DNA of 30,393 nucleotides, taken from positions 1-30,393 of the forward strand of contig JAEOSY010000055.1 in assembly GCA_016840125.1 (NCBI GenBank), in the 5' to 3' direction. A program made the translations under genes and the position numbers. Below the pieces are notes generated by a model. That model did no database searches and was not told where the DNA came from. It worked only from the letters and a program-made list of their open reading frames with translations. Shown here one piece after another: positions 1 to 9,027 of the stretch. The stretch's first letter is position 1. Every line of letters begins with the position of its first letter. This stretch comes from Candidatus Helarchaeota archaeon. Lineage in GTDB: Archaea > Asgardarchaeota > Lokiarchaeia > Helarchaeales > HEL-GB-A.

Positions 1-90
1 AATCGAATCAAATTTAAATTCATTACATGTTTGAAATATTATCAATCCCTTTGAAAGTATTCCTAAAATTAAGTGGAGAAAAAGTGAAAA

Positions 91-1374
91 ATGTGTCCCT
101 TAACTCCAGAACAAGTGCGAGAGCAGATACCAATAATGCAAAAATATGTGTATGTAGATAATGCAGCCACCACCCCAGTTCCAATTCCAGTATTAAAAGC
201 TATAAAAGAATATTGCTATGAGTATCCCGCCAATATTGAGCGCGGGGCATATTCTATAGCAGCTCTGGCAAGTGATAAAGTAGATGAAGCAAGATGGGCA
301 ATATCTAAATTGCTTCTGAAGTGTAAACCCACTGAGTTTATATTCACGCGAAATACAACTCAAGGTACTAATTTCGTTGCTTACGCCCTACTAAATAATC
401 TTTGGAATCGTTGTGATGGAAAATTCTGTGAGGCGGATCCGATTGTTCAATGGGAACCTGATGATGAAATTGTTACAACTATTATTGAGCATCATTCCAA
501 TTTCATACCTTGGATGCGATTAGCTAAGAAGGTGGGGGCAAGCTTCAAATTGGTTGAACCTCAGAACGATGGCGTATTGAAACCAGAGAATTTTGAATCC
601 TCTATTACAGAAAAAACAAAGCTAGTCGCATTTCAACATGCATCAAATGCATTTGGGACTGTACATCCCGTTAAAGAGATTATTAAGTTAATTCGAAAGC
701 TTAATTCTGAAACTCTCATCTATATCGATGGATCTCAAGGACCTGGGCATATGTCTGTAGATGTACGAGACTTAGATTGTGATTTCTACACATTTTCAGG
801 ACACAAGGGGCCTCTCTCAATTCCAGGTACGGGTGGGTTATATGTAAGAGAGGAATTAATACAAAAGATGGAGCCCGAGGAGATTGGAGGTGGCATTATT
901 GCGGATGTTTCTCGAACCGATTATCAATTACGTGCTGACTATTATGGGAAAAGGTGGGATGCGGGTACGCCCAACATTATTGGATATTTAGCACTTGGAC
1001 GAGCGACACAATATGTTGTAGAAGAAATCGGTCTCAAGAATATAGAAGCACAGGAACGAAAATTAATGAAATTACTTTTAGAGGGCGTCCAAGATGTAGG
1101 CAAACTTACATTTTACGGTCCTTCAACATTAGAAAACAGGTGTGGCGTACTAACTTTCAATATCGAAGGATGGAACTCTCATGATTTATCACTTGCACTT
1201 GACGAAAATTGGAAAATCTTAACCCGGGGCGGGCATCACTGCGTGATACCTGGATTGCGATGGCTTGGAGTCCATGAGAAGTTCGGAGGAAACACGCGAG
1301 TGAGTTTCCACTACTTCAACCTTGAAAGTGATGTCCAAAAAGTTCTTGAAGCATTAAAAGTCTTATGCGAATGA
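91..1374 (+). CDS. Class V aminotransferase (cysteine desulfurase/selenocysteine lyase-like)
   Basis: This is a PLP-dependent fold-type I enzyme of the SufS/CsdA-like class V group. The PLP-binding lysine is K239 in SGHKGPLS, the aspartate that contacts the PLP ring nitrogen is D213 in YIDGSQ, and H134/H135 in IEHHSN fit the SufS histidine region. C384 in RGGHHC sits where SufS has its persulfide cysteine. The N-terminal YVDNAATTP is typical of the family, and 427 residues is a usual length. No SufBCD, IscU or ThiI gene lies nearby. Instead a DUF2961/GH172 cluster starts 49 bases downstream on the same strand, so the physiological substrate is open; many relatives act as desulfurases, but some class V enzymes act on other amino acids. 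The ATG at 91 is preceded by a weak GTGGAG about 12 bases upstream. Confidence 0.85.
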   Translation: MCPLTPEQVREQIPIMQKYVYVDNAATTPVPIPVLKAIKEYCYEYPANIERGAYSIAALASDKVDEARWAISKLLLKCKPTEFIFTRNTTQGTNFVAYALLNNLWNRCDGKFCEADPIVQWEPDDEIVTTIIEHHSNFIPWMRLAKKVGASFKLVEPQNDGVLKPENFESSITEKTKLVAFQHASNAFGTVHPVKEIIKLIRKLNSETLIYIDGSQGPGHMSVDVRDLDCDFYTFSGHKGPLSIPGTGGLYVREELIQKMEPEEIGGGIIADVSRTDYQLRADYYGKRWDAGTPNIIGYLALGRATQYVVEEIGLKNIEAQERKLMKLLLEGVQDVGKLTFYGPSTLENRCGVLTFNIEGWNSHDLSLALDENWKILTRGGHHCVIPGLRWLGVHEKFGGNTRVSFHYFNLESDVQKVLEALKVLCE

Positions 1375-1423
1375 ATTCGCCCAATTTTTTATACTATTCA
1401 GATCAAAGATATGAGGTAAGAAC

Positions 1424-2542
1424 ATGAGTGAAAAAGCTAAGTTTTACATTAAAGAACTCGGTCCGATTTACGGATACCTCCCATACTTTCGTTCAAACAA
1501 GGTAAAACAAGTTACGACCCAGAACACCGATGAAGCGAAAGTATTTAGGGTGGATATTAATAAAAAGAGAGACCACCGTGATTTTGTTGTACTCCCTCCA
1601 AAATCCACTTACACCTTTCCTGAAATTGAAGGTCCAGCTTGTATTTCCACGATCTGGAGTACAATTGGACCGTCTATTGGACATTGGTTCAATTTACCTT
1701 TATGGGGTCTTGATTTACTAGCATTTTACGATAAATTTTCATCACTTAATGATGCTTGGATTAAAATTTATTTTGATGGGGAAAAAACTCCTAGTGTCAC
1801 TGCGCCCTATGGTATGTTTTTCGGCGGAAATGCTTATAACGAATATACTCATTACCATTCCAAATTCCTTGGCATGACCAGCGGGGGCTATGTTTGCTTA
1901 TTTCCCATGCCGTTTGCTGAAGCGTGTCGAATTGAGATTGTGAATACGGGGAAAAAGCATATCTTACCCTTTTATGGGGCAATTACATATAATCTACTGG
2001 AGAAAGTACCTGAAAATATTGGCTACTTCCATGCAAAATATCGGCAAGAGAAGCACCCTAAGGAAGGAAAGCCATATATTATTTTTCAAGGAACCGGAAA
2101 AGGGCAATATGTTGGTTGTAATGTAAATATTCGAGGTCATAAGCGTATTCGCGTGCCTCTTATTCAACCTGGATTTTTCTTCCTAGAAGGTGATTGTAAC
2201 ATCTATGTCGATGGAGAAGATTCACCTTCGCTTTCCTATACGGGTACTGAAGATTATTTTATGGGGGGATGGTATTTTACAAAGGGAAAGTTTTGTACCC
2301 CAACCCATGGCGTAACACTTAAGAGTAGTAAATGGAAAGATTTCCTCCCTTTTGGTCGATGTAAAATTGCAATGTACAGGTTCCATTATCCCGATGCGAT
2401 TGCTTTTGATAAGTCATGCCAAGTGGCGTTAAACCACGGCGAACTGAATCAGGTGGATGCACATTACCATAATGTTGCCTACTGGTATCAGCGAGAGCCC
2501 CATGATAATTTCTTTGATATTAATGGGGGTGAAGTGGAATGA
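1424..2542 (+). CDS. DUF2961 / GH172 family protein, copy 1
   Basis: This is the first of three tandem paralogues. Family marks in order are GPACISTIW (70-78), WIKIYFDGE (112-120), SGGYVC (153-158), FYGAITYN (183-190), FLEGDCNIYVDGE (253-265) and YTGTEDYF (272-279). GH172 enzymes described so far act on fructofuranosyl or D-arabinofuranosyl linkages. E255 (in LEGD) and E276 (in GTEDYF) are 21 residues apart, the spacing I recall for the two catalytic glutamates of the difructose dianhydride I synthase/hydrolase. The 372-residue length is close to the family core. No signal peptide is visible, so it probably acts inside the cell. The start follows GAGGT, and the stop overlaps the next start (ATGA, 2539-2542), which implies translational coupling. 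The substrate is unknown. Confidence 0.88.
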   Translation: MSEKAKFYIKELGPIYGYLPYFRSNKVKQVTTQNTDEAKVFRVDINKKRDHRDFVVLPPKSTYTFPEIEGPACISTIWSTIGPSIGHWFNLPLWGLDLLAFYDKFSSLNDAWIKIYFDGEKTPSVTAPYGMFFGGNAYNEYTHYHSKFLGMTSGGYVCLFPMPFAEACRIEIVNTGKKHILPFYGAITYNLLEKVPENIGYFHAKYRQEKHPKEGKPYIIFQGTGKGQYVGCNVNIRGHKRIRVPLIQPGFFFLEGDCNIYVDGEDSPSLSYTGTEDYFMGGWYFTKGKFCTPTHGVTLKSSKWKDFLPFGRCKIAMYRFHYPDAIAFDKSCQVALNHGELNQVDAHYHNVAYWYQREPHDNFFDINGGEVE

Positions 2543-3363
2543 ATAATCCATACTTCCTAAAAGAACTAGGGCCCGACTACGGAAATATCCCAGTTTTACG
2601 AAAGGCGAGTTCTGTTCGCCAGGTCACAACTCAAGAAGAACGCGAAGGGAAGCATTGGGACTTTGTCCAGATCCCAGGTGGCGAATCCTGGACGTTCCCT
2701 GAAATCAAGGGTCCTGCATGCATCAGTACGATATGGATAACAGTTTCACCGCAAAGAGGTAAGTCATGGAAAAATCTTTGGACAACTGGTAACTTTTTGA
2801 TGGACTTTATAGAATATCATCATATGACCTCATTGCAGGAAGTGTGGATCAAAATATTCTTTGATGATGAGAAAACTCCTAGTGTGTACGCTCCAATTGG
2901 TAACTTCTTTGGAGTCGGGTTTGCAGAATATAAGCATTATCAATCGCAATTTTTAAGTATGACAAGCGGGGGATACGTCTGCACTTTTCCCATGCCCTTT
3001 GCGAAGTCGTGTCGCATCGAAATTGAGAATACAAATCCGAAAAAGTTCTTAAACAACTTTTATGGTGCCATTACCTACAACATTTTAGAGGAAGTGGAGG
3101 AGGATGTAGGCTATTTTCACGCACGCTACCGGCGCGAACGCCATCCTAAACAAGGAATCCCTTATACTCTTGTGCAAGCCACTGGTGAAGGTCATTACAT
3201 GGGATGTAATCTGAGCTGTCGAGCCAATGGATTGAGAAAACCAATCATGAGTTTCCTCTTCCTTGAGGGCGATTGTAATATCCATATCGATGGACAGGAT
3301 ACGCCAGCACTATCCTATACCGGTTCCGAGGATTACTTCCAAGGGGCCTGGTATTACATTTAG
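2539..3363 (+). CDS. DUF2961 / GH172 copy 2, ending at an in-frame TAG
   Basis: This is the second paralogue, starting inside the stop of copy 1. Annotated to the first stop it has 274 residues and contains the main family motifs, including both candidate catalytic glutamates (E243 in LEGD and E264 in GSEDYF). The TAG at 3361-3363 interrupts it after WYYI, about 20 residues before the THG motif region that follows in copies 1 and 3. The same frame stays open after TAG and encodes the remaining conserved C-terminus up to TAA at 3613-3615, giving 358 codons in total, close to the sister copies. The TAG sits exactly where copies 1 and 3 have lysine (FTKG, NKG). Options are a fresh nonsense mutation, a sequencing error, readthrough, or pyrrolysine insertion. 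TAG ends at least one other clear gene here, which argues that it is normally a stop. Confidence 0.8.
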   Translation: MNNPYFLKELGPDYGNIPVLRKASSVRQVTTQEEREGKHWDFVQIPGGESWTFPEIKGPACISTIWITVSPQRGKSWKNLWTTGNFLMDFIEYHHMTSLQEVWIKIFFDDEKTPSVYAPIGNFFGVGFAEYKHYQSQFLSMTSGGYVCTFPMPFAKSCRIEIENTNPKKFLNNFYGAITYNILEEVEEDVGYFHARYRRERHPKQGIPYTLVQATGEGHYMGCNLSCRANGLRKPIMSFLFLEGDCNIHIDGQDTPALSYTGSEDYFQGAWYYI

Positions 3364-3615
3364 GGTGAGTATTGCACTCCGACACATGGTTGTACGATCC
3401 GAGATAGTTTTATCAAATCTTTATTCTCGAGAAGCAAAGCATCGATGTACCGGTTTCACTATCCCGATGCAATTAGTTTTCAGAAGGATATCAAGGTCGC
3501 AATTAATCATGGGGAACACAATCAAGTTGATGCAGACTATCAGAGTGTAGCCTACTGGTATCAACGCGAGCCTCATGATGAATTTTTCGATAAAACAGAA
3601 GGAGGAGCTCCATAA
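3364..3615 (+). pseudogene. C-terminal part of GH172 copy 2, after the TAG
   Basis: This stretch continues the frame of copy 2 past the TAG for 83 codons. It contains CTPTHG, YRFHYPDAI, NHGEHNQVDA and VAYWYQREPHD, all matched in the C-termini of copies 1 and 3, so it is clearly the missing end of the same protein. It has no start codon with a good ribosome site near its beginning. Its TAA (3613-3615) overlaps the ATG of copy 3 (3615-3617), the same coupling style as between copies 1 and 2. The conserved frame shows that decay, if real, is recent. Confidence 0.75.
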
Positions 3616-4670
3616 TGGCAAAAATTCACTCAATTATTAAGCACTTAGGGTATGAATATGGGAGCTTGCCCATTATTAGAAATAATAAAGTCCACCAAAT
3701 AACCACCCAGAATGACCTTGAAGGGGAACACCGCGATTTTATGAAAATTGAACCAAATTCCACTTTTACCTTTGATATCATTAAAGGTCCCGCTGTGATT
3801 TCGAATATGTGGTTCACAATAGCCCCGTTTTTTAGAGAAGGGTTGGGATTAGCCAGAACCCTCTGGAGAGCAATTCGATATAAGAAATTAGAAACATTAA
3901 AGGATGTTTGGATTAAAATTTATTTTGATAACGAACCAAGCCCTAGTGTTAAAGCTCCATTCGGTGATTTTTTTTGTTGTAGCTTTGGGAAATATAGCCA
4001 TCATCATTCAAAATATCTCGGTATGACATGTGGGGGGTATGTCTGTATGTTTGCCATGCCCTTCAAGCAGCAATGTCGGATTGAAATTGAAAATACACAT
4101 TCGAAATATGCAGTCCATCACTTCTATGGAGCTATTACATACACTACACTTCCTGCCTGGGACGAAAATCTTGGTTATTTCCATGCGCGATATCGAACAG
4201 AGAAGACTACAAAGGGTATCCCCTATACCATCATTGAAGCCACCGGGAAAGGGCACTACGTGGGATGTAACATGAGTGCGGTAAATCGGAGCCGGTTTAG
4301 GCAACTTCTCAATTTGTTTTATCTTGAGGGCGATGGTAATATTTACGTGGATGGAGAAGAATCACCCTCTCTGTCATACACCGGAACCGAAGACTACTTT
4401 ATGGGGGGATGGTATTATAATAAAGGTCTTTTCCATGCACCCACGCACGGATTATCTCTTCGAGGTCCCAGAAATGCCGTTATCCGCAAAGCTCCAAGCA
4501 CCCAGTACCGGTTTCATTTCCCAGATGCGATCAACTTTCAGAAATCAATAAAGGTCACGATGAATCATGGAGAGAAAAACCAAGTAAGGACTATTAATCA
4601 AAGCGTCGCCTATTGGTATCAAAAGGAACCCCATTCAGATTATTTTGATAAGAGTGAATTCGAGATCTAA
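3615..4670 (+). CDS. DUF2961 / GH172 family protein, copy 3
   Basis: This third paralogue has 351 residues and carries GPAVISNMW, WIKIYFDNE, CGGYVC, FYGAITYT, YLEGDGNIYVDGEE, YTGTEDYF and APTHG in the usual order. The two candidate catalytic glutamates are E238 and E259, again 21 apart. It is coupled to copy 2 by a TAATG overlap, and a purine-rich AAGGAGGAGCT lies just upstream of its ATG inside the end of copy 2. It has no signal peptide or membrane segment. GH172 proteins are oligomeric jelly-roll enzymes, so three coupled paralogues could form a mixed oligomer or have different linkage specificities; both ideas are inference. Confidence 0.88.
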   Translation: MAKIHSIIKHLGYEYGSLPIIRNNKVHQITTQNDLEGEHRDFMKIEPNSTFTFDIIKGPAVISNMWFTIAPFFREGLGLARTLWRAIRYKKLETLKDVWIKIYFDNEPSPSVKAPFGDFFCCSFGKYSHHHSKYLGMTCGGYVCMFAMPFKQQCRIEIENTHSKYAVHHFYGAITYTTLPAWDENLGYFHARYRTEKTTKGIPYTIIEATGKGHYVGCNMSAVNRSRFRQLLNLFYLEGDGNIYVDGEESPSLSYTGTEDYFMGGWYYNKGLFHAPTHGLSLRGPRNAVIRKAPSTQYRFHFPDAINFQKSIKVTMNHGEKNQVRTINQSVAYWYQKEPHSDYFDKSEFEI

Positions 4671-4708
4671 TGGATATCTCAAAAATCTAGGGCGCTATTG
4701 AATAAAAT

Positions 4709-4719
4709 CTTTTTTTTTA
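4709..4719 (+). terminator. T-tract after the GH172 operon
   Basis: A run of nine T residues (4710-4718) lies about 40 bases after the stop of GH172 copy 3. Archaeal RNA polymerase ends transcription at such T-tracts without a hairpin. It separates the GH172 operon from the beta-helix gene. Confidence 0.4.
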
Positions 4720-4767
4720 AAGACTGCTATTCGTTAAGTGACCTTTACATTTATTATTGAGAATACA

Positions 4768-4779
4768 CTTTTATTTTAA
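4768..4779 (+). promoter_or_regulatory. TATA-like promoter for the beta-helix gene
   Basis: The AT-rich CTTTTATTTTAA lies 40-52 bases before the ATG at 4820 and is followed by GGGATAGGGATA just before that ATG. Its position inside the longer possible reading frame (from 4757) argues for the shorter start. Confidence 0.35.
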
Positions 4780-4819
4780 CATCACATTTTCAACTAGAGA
4801 ATGTGGGATAGGGATAAAA

Positions 4820-7030
4820 ATGAAAAGAATTAAACACGGTATACTATTATTCTTAATTTCAATTTCGTTTCTAATAGTATTTAATCAAGGAAATCAATTC
4901 ATCGCAGCAGATTCAGAAGTTCCAATACAATGTAAGGCAGACTCACCATTTAATATTACAAGTAACGCGGATTTTGATCTTTATGATTCTGGAGGCAATG
5001 GGCAGAAGGGTACCCCTTGGATCATTGAAAATTATGTTATCAACGCAAGCGGTTATGGTGTTGATGGTATTTCAATCAAAACGACAACTGATTATTTCAT
5101 TCTTCGAAATTGTACAGTCTTCAATGCAGATTCAGGCAAAAATGGGATTTACCTTCAAAATGTGGACAATGGGCAAATTATCAACAATACATGTACGGGC
5201 AATAATGGCAGTGGAATTAGCCTCTATTCCAATTGTAATGATAATACGCTATTTAACAATACAGTTAAAAATAATGGAATTGATGGAATTAGAATCCGGC
5301 TGAACAGTGATGGGAATGCGCTGGGGAGAAATACGGCTACGAATAATTCGGATAATGGTTTCTATTTCACTAATAGCGATAGAAACTCGATGGCGAGCAA
5401 CAACGCCACTTTTAATGCGGATTATGGAATTTATTTGAGAAATGGTTGTGATAATGCTACGTTTACTAGCAATAATGTTTTTAACAATACAATTGGTTTC
5501 TATCTGGATGATAGTGATGATAACACACTGACCTCCAATACGGTTCAAAATAGTACCTATGGATTAGTGTTAAATAATAGTTGCGTTTTCAACACGTTAA
5601 CTGGAAATTTAGCTATAAATAACTCCGAAATTGGAATCTATTTACACTTGAGTAATTATACCACATTGAGCAATAACTTTGCAATTGACAATAGTGATTC
5701 GGGAATAGTCTTAAATAAGAGCCACTGGAATACTTTGGATGGCAACACCGTCACTGATAATGGATTTGACGGAATCGTATGTCTTCTGAGTTCCAGTTGG
5801 AATACGTTGATCAATAATATTGTCGAAGATAATGATGATGATGGAATGTATTTCTGGAACGCTAATGGAACCACTTTAACCAATAACACCGTAAAGAATA
5901 ACGGATTTTATGGAATTATGCTGAATAGTGGCACTCAATACAATCTTACAGACAACAGAGTTATCGATAATTTCTATAATGGAATTACTTTAGCATGGGT
6001 GAATGATAGCATACTGACGGGTAATACCGCCAATGAAAATTTCAACGGTATCGAGTTTCAATATAGCTATAGAAATACCTTAAACGGTAACATTATCAAA
6101 AATAATACGAAACGGGGAGTATATTTTCTCTTTCATAGTGATTGGAACATGTTGACAGGCAATACTATTTGTTATAGTTATGAATCTGGTGTATTAGTTA
6201 ATGTAGACTCGGATGATAATGGCTTTCAGAGTAATCTTATTGGGGCCAATAGAGGGTTAGGATTAGATGTAAACGGTGATAGAAATCAGATATACTATAA
6301 TCTTATCTGTGGTAACAACGATGGCAAGTCTTGGAACCAAACATTAGATTTAGGAGTAAATAACACATGGTTTGAGAACAACTTCAATTGTCTGGATGAT
6401 TGGGATAGCGACGGGCTTTCGAATGGGAATGAAATAACTTTGGGTACGGATCCATTCGTTGTTGATACTGACGGAGACACCCTAAGTGATGGCTTCGAGG
6501 TGAGTTATAAAACTGATCCGCTCGATCCCGATAGCGATGGCGACGGATTGAACGATCATGATGAAATCTACGTATATTTCTCTAATGCCACAGATGGGGA
6601 TAGCGATATGGACGGTCTTTCAGATGGAGATGAGGTGAATGTCCATTCCACGAGTCCAATATTACTAGATACTGACGGTGATGGGTTATCAGATCCTAAT
6701 GAACTAGGGAATAATACAAATCCAAATCTCGCAGATACGGACTATGACAATCTGGCGGATGGTTTCGAGGTGAACATAGGGACTGATCCGCTCGATGCAG
6801 ATACAGATGGAGATGGGTTTTTAGATGGGATTGAACTTGCTAGTGGGACAGACCCATTGAGCGCATCTGATTATCCAGGAGTGAGTACACCACAAGAGAT
6901 CGATATTTATACTCTCGCGACTCTGGCATTACTGGGACTTGTCTTGGTTGTGGTTATAGTACGAACGGGAAAATCAAAATCAGAGGCAAAATCACTCCCC
7001 CCCAGCAGCTTTGGCAAAAGCACCAGTTAA
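4820..7030 (+). CDS. Surface-anchored NosD-like beta-helix protein with calcium-binding repeats
   Basis: This 736-residue secreted protein has four parts. A signal peptide (basic MKRIKHG, then a hydrophobic stretch to about residue 24) is followed by a right-handed parallel beta-helix (about 50-520) built from NosD/PbH1-type turns rich in N-x-x-x-N and NGI patterns. Next come about seven thrombospondin type 3-like calcium repeats such as DTDGDTLSDGFEV and DTDGDGLSDPNEL (about 525-680). A C-terminal membrane helix (TLATLALLGLVLVVVIV) and a short basic tail end the protein, so it should sit on the outer cell surface. Such beta-helices often bind or cleave polysaccharides, but no catalytic residue can be named. 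I chose the ATG at 4820 over 4757 because the signal peptide, a ribosome site and a TATA-like element all fit it. The GH172 genes just upstream make a sugar-related role plausible. Confidence 0.88.
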   Translation: MKRIKHGILLFLISISFLIVFNQGNQFIAADSEVPIQCKADSPFNITSNADFDLYDSGGNGQKGTPWIIENYVINASGYGVDGISIKTTTDYFILRNCTVFNADSGKNGIYLQNVDNGQIINNTCTGNNGSGISLYSNCNDNTLFNNTVKNNGIDGIRIRLNSDGNALGRNTATNNSDNGFYFTNSDRNSMASNNATFNADYGIYLRNGCDNATFTSNNVFNNTIGFYLDDSDDNTLTSNTVQNSTYGLVLNNSCVFNTLTGNLAINNSEIGIYLHLSNYTTLSNNFAIDNSDSGIVLNKSHWNTLDGNTVTDNGFDGIVCLLSSSWNTLINNIVEDNDDDGMYFWNANGTTLTNNTVKNNGFYGIMLNSGTQYNLTDNRVIDNFYNGITLAWVNDSILTGNTANENFNGIEFQYSYRNTLNGNIIKNNTKRGVYFLFHSDWNMLTGNTICYSYESGVLVNVDSDDNGFQSNLIGANRGLGLDVNGDRNQIYYNLICGNNDGKSWNQTLDLGVNNTWFENNFNCLDDWDSDGLSNGNEITLGTDPFVVDTDGDTLSDGFEVSYKTDPLDPDSDGDGLNDHDEIYVYFSNATDGDSDMDGLSDGDEVNVHSTSPILLDTDGDGLSDPNELGNNTNPNLADTDYDNLADGFEVNIGTDPLDADTDGDGFLDGIELASGTDPLSASDYPGVSTPQEIDIYTLATLALLGLVLVVVIVRTGKSKSEAKSLPPSSFGKSTS

Positions 7031-7052
7031 TCCTGAACGGGATTTCACCAAA

Positions 7053-7077
7053 GAGAAATCACTTCTCCTTTTTTTTT
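7053..7077 (+). terminator. Hairpin and T-tract after the beta-helix gene
   Basis: GAGAA (7053-7057) pairs with TTCTC (7063-7067) around a five-base loop, followed by CC-free T-rich sequence with nine T residues (7069-7077). It lies 23 bases after the stop of the beta-helix gene and is a plausible terminator. The rest of the gap to 7235 holds no gene that I can support. Confidence 0.5.
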
Positions 7078-7235
7078 GAACCTTAGAAAGATAAATACTC
7101 TTCGTTTTTTGATGAAACTGAAGATAAAGGGAAACTATTGTGTCTTAATTCAAGCAATGATAACGTTTTAAAAATTGAGAGAACGATATTTAATTTAATC
7201 ATCTCTTTTCCTTAATTCTAAGGTGGGGGAAATTA

Positions 7236-7787
7236 ATGATAACTGATGCGACTAGAGCCTACTATGATAAAATCCGGGTAATAGTTAGGTATAAAGATGA
7301 AAAAAACAAGAAAAATGTAATTGGAGTCATTTGCACAATAAATTTAACTGAGGAATATTTGCAAATTATATCAAATTATATTGTTTTTTTAATGACGAGG
7401 GAAAAATATAAAACTAAATTTAAAGACAAGGACATTCCGGTGATTACCGAAGAAAATCTTTATCAAATCAAAGAATTAGCAAAAAGGTTGAAAGTGAAGC
7501 GCCGACTTCTTGAAAATTTTTATTTTGATCTCAACAAGATTACGGTTAAAGGGTTTAAGCGGTTCTCAGACTATTCAAAACCACGATATGAGATTGCCCC
7601 CTCAACGCTTCAACTCGAAATTGACTCCGCACATGGAGTAATTGTGGTATTATTAGAGACGCAAAAGGTGTTTAATCCTTTTACACGAAAAGCACCGAAA
7701 TTGGTTGAATTATCAAAGTTAATCAAACAAACAAAAAAATCTAAATCCATGGCTGGATTCTTTGAGCAACTAGAAAGCTCCAAATAA
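7236..7787 (+). CDS. Conserved-looking hypothetical protein, 183 residues
   Basis: I do not recognise a family. The protein is soluble and basic, with a predicted beta-rich start (KIRVIVRYKDEKNKKNVIGVI), a central helical part (about 40-95) containing LYQIKELAKRLKVKRRLLENFYFDL, and a later strand-rich part (LQLEIDSAHGVIVVLLE). The Lys-rich C-terminus ends in KQTKKSKSMAGFFEQL. The ATG at 7236 follows a strong AAGGTGGGGG ribosome site, which supports a real gene. It stands alone between terminator-like sequence and a membrane-protein gene, so context gives no role. The central KRLKVKRRLLENF helix could be a nucleic-acid contact, but this is only a guess. Confidence 0.6.
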   Translation: MITDATRAYYDKIRVIVRYKDEKNKKNVIGVICTINLTEEYLQIISNYIVFLMTREKYKTKFKDKDIPVITEENLYQIKELAKRLKVKRRLLENFYFDLNKITVKGFKRFSDYSKPRYEIAPSTLQLEIDSAHGVIVVLLETQKVFNPFTRKAPKLVELSKLIKQTKKSKSMAGFFEQLESSK

Positions 7788-7885
7788 CGTCCTTTGAGAT
7801 ATTCTAATCTTACTGAAACGATCTTAGCAAAAATATTAAAAACATACTTTTTCTATCTAATTTATTCACTTTTGTAGGAGATTCT

Positions 7886-8995
7886 ATGCCTGGAATTTCG
7901 CACCTTGCGTTCGGATTGATGCTTGTTATTCCTTTTATGTTATTCGCGAGAGACAAATTTAACTATAAAGTCGCAGCAATTTTTGTATTGAATAACTGGG
8001 TAGGTCCAGATTCATATTGGGCTTGGCGGTTTATTCCATTTGAAATGCATCAATTGGTAGGGTTCCTCATTTGGGCAATCCCTTTATCCTTATTTTATAC
8101 TTATCTCTCGCGTTTTTCATTTGAGCGAAGTAATCAGTTTTTCACGATAGTTGATGACGGGAGACGTGAGGTGAGTTGGCGAAATTCTTATATATTATGT
8201 GTAAGCGGTGCAACTTTCCATATTCTCGTAGATTCTCTGTTCCATGGTGGGTATACCGGGTTAGATATCTTTCCCAGTGAAATGCAAGATTGGTTTCAGA
8301 GTTCCTTTGGAATCACATTAACCAATCCGAATCTTGCAGATATTAATTCATGGTTTACTGAAAGTTATGGTTATCCCGAGACTTTGATTATAGTTGGATT
8401 TGTCGCAATGATTGCTGCGTCATTATTCATCCTTTATTACTTAAAGAGAGAGCTTAAAGTTGTTGTTATTTTCCTTTTCACCTTAATCGCCTTTATTTTT
8501 CTCAGCCAAATTTTATTAGGATGGAATACTTTTACCGAACATGAATTTGCTGCTACATTTTATGGATTATTTTTCATATTCTTACCGTTAATGGGATTTG
8601 CCTATGTCATGTACGATGTAAACAAAAATCCTCGTGACCCCTCTAAACCGCTAATGAGTGCAGAATCCGCCCTGAGATTCACGGCTATTATCGCAGTTAT
8701 TTTAGCAGGCGGCTTTCTCTTTTTAGGATTGAGTCCCTATTTCGCACCTAGCATAGTCGATAGTTTACTAGGGGGCTATCTAAGTGCCAGTGAAATAGCA
8801 ATAATCGGTCCAATCGTAGCAGTTATTGCAGGGGTTGGATTAGTCGGAGCTGTTGGGCTCTTCTTTAAAAACAATGTATGTCGATATATAACAATCTTTA
8901 TTTCCCTCCTCCTTTGGTTCTTTGTCTTCCCCTTTGCCATTGCATTAACTCTTGGACGTTCTGACATTAAGGAAATGTTTGAGAAGAAGACCTAA
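7886..8995 (+). CDS. Polytopic membrane protein, possible YdjM-like hydrolase fold
   Basis: This 369-residue protein has about nine hydrophobic segments. The N-terminus MPGISHLAFGLML, an internal HQLVG and FHILVDSLFHGG place His and Asp residues at membrane edges in a way that recalls the YdjM/DUF457-type membrane-bound metal-dependent hydrolases, which often begin with a short His-containing helix. The match is by pattern only; the family is not certain. Later helices contain few polar residues. The start ATG has TAGGAG eight bases upstream. A hairpin sits right after the stop. The gene is not overlapped by others, so it is probably transcribed alone. Confidence 0.6.
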   Translation: MPGISHLAFGLMLVIPFMLFARDKFNYKVAAIFVLNNWVGPDSYWAWRFIPFEMHQLVGFLIWAIPLSLFYTYLSRFSFERSNQFFTIVDDGRREVSWRNSYILCVSGATFHILVDSLFHGGYTGLDIFPSEMQDWFQSSFGITLTNPNLADINSWFTESYGYPETLIIVGFVAMIAASLFILYYLKRELKVVVIFLFTLIAFIFLSQILLGWNTFTEHEFAATFYGLFFIFLPLMGFAYVMYDVNKNPRDPSKPLMSAESALRFTAIIAVILAGGFLFLGLSPYFAPSIVDSLLGGYLSASEIAIIGPIVAVIAGVGLVGAVGLFFKNNVCRYITIFISLLLWFFVFPFAIALTLGRSDIKEMFEKKT

Positions 8996-8997
8996 AA

Positions 8998-9016
8998 TCA
9001 TCCCTTTCCTGGATGA
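8998..9016. terminator. Hairpin after the polytopic membrane protein gene
   Basis: TCATCC (8998-9003) pairs with GGATGA (9011-9016) around a seven-base loop, two bases after the TAA. There is no T-tract on the plus side, so its role in termination is uncertain; it could instead affect mRNA stability. Confidence 0.3.
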
Positions 9017-9027
9017 CAAAAACCGCT

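Noticed and set aside
4757..4819. Longer N-terminus of the beta-helix protein
   Set aside because: It would place 21 polar residues before the signal peptide, and it covers the likely TATA element.
7109..7165. TGATGA and CTGA boxes that could mark a C/D box guide RNA
   Set aside because: The two boxes are only two bases apart and no proper C'/D' pair follows, so the spacing does not fit.
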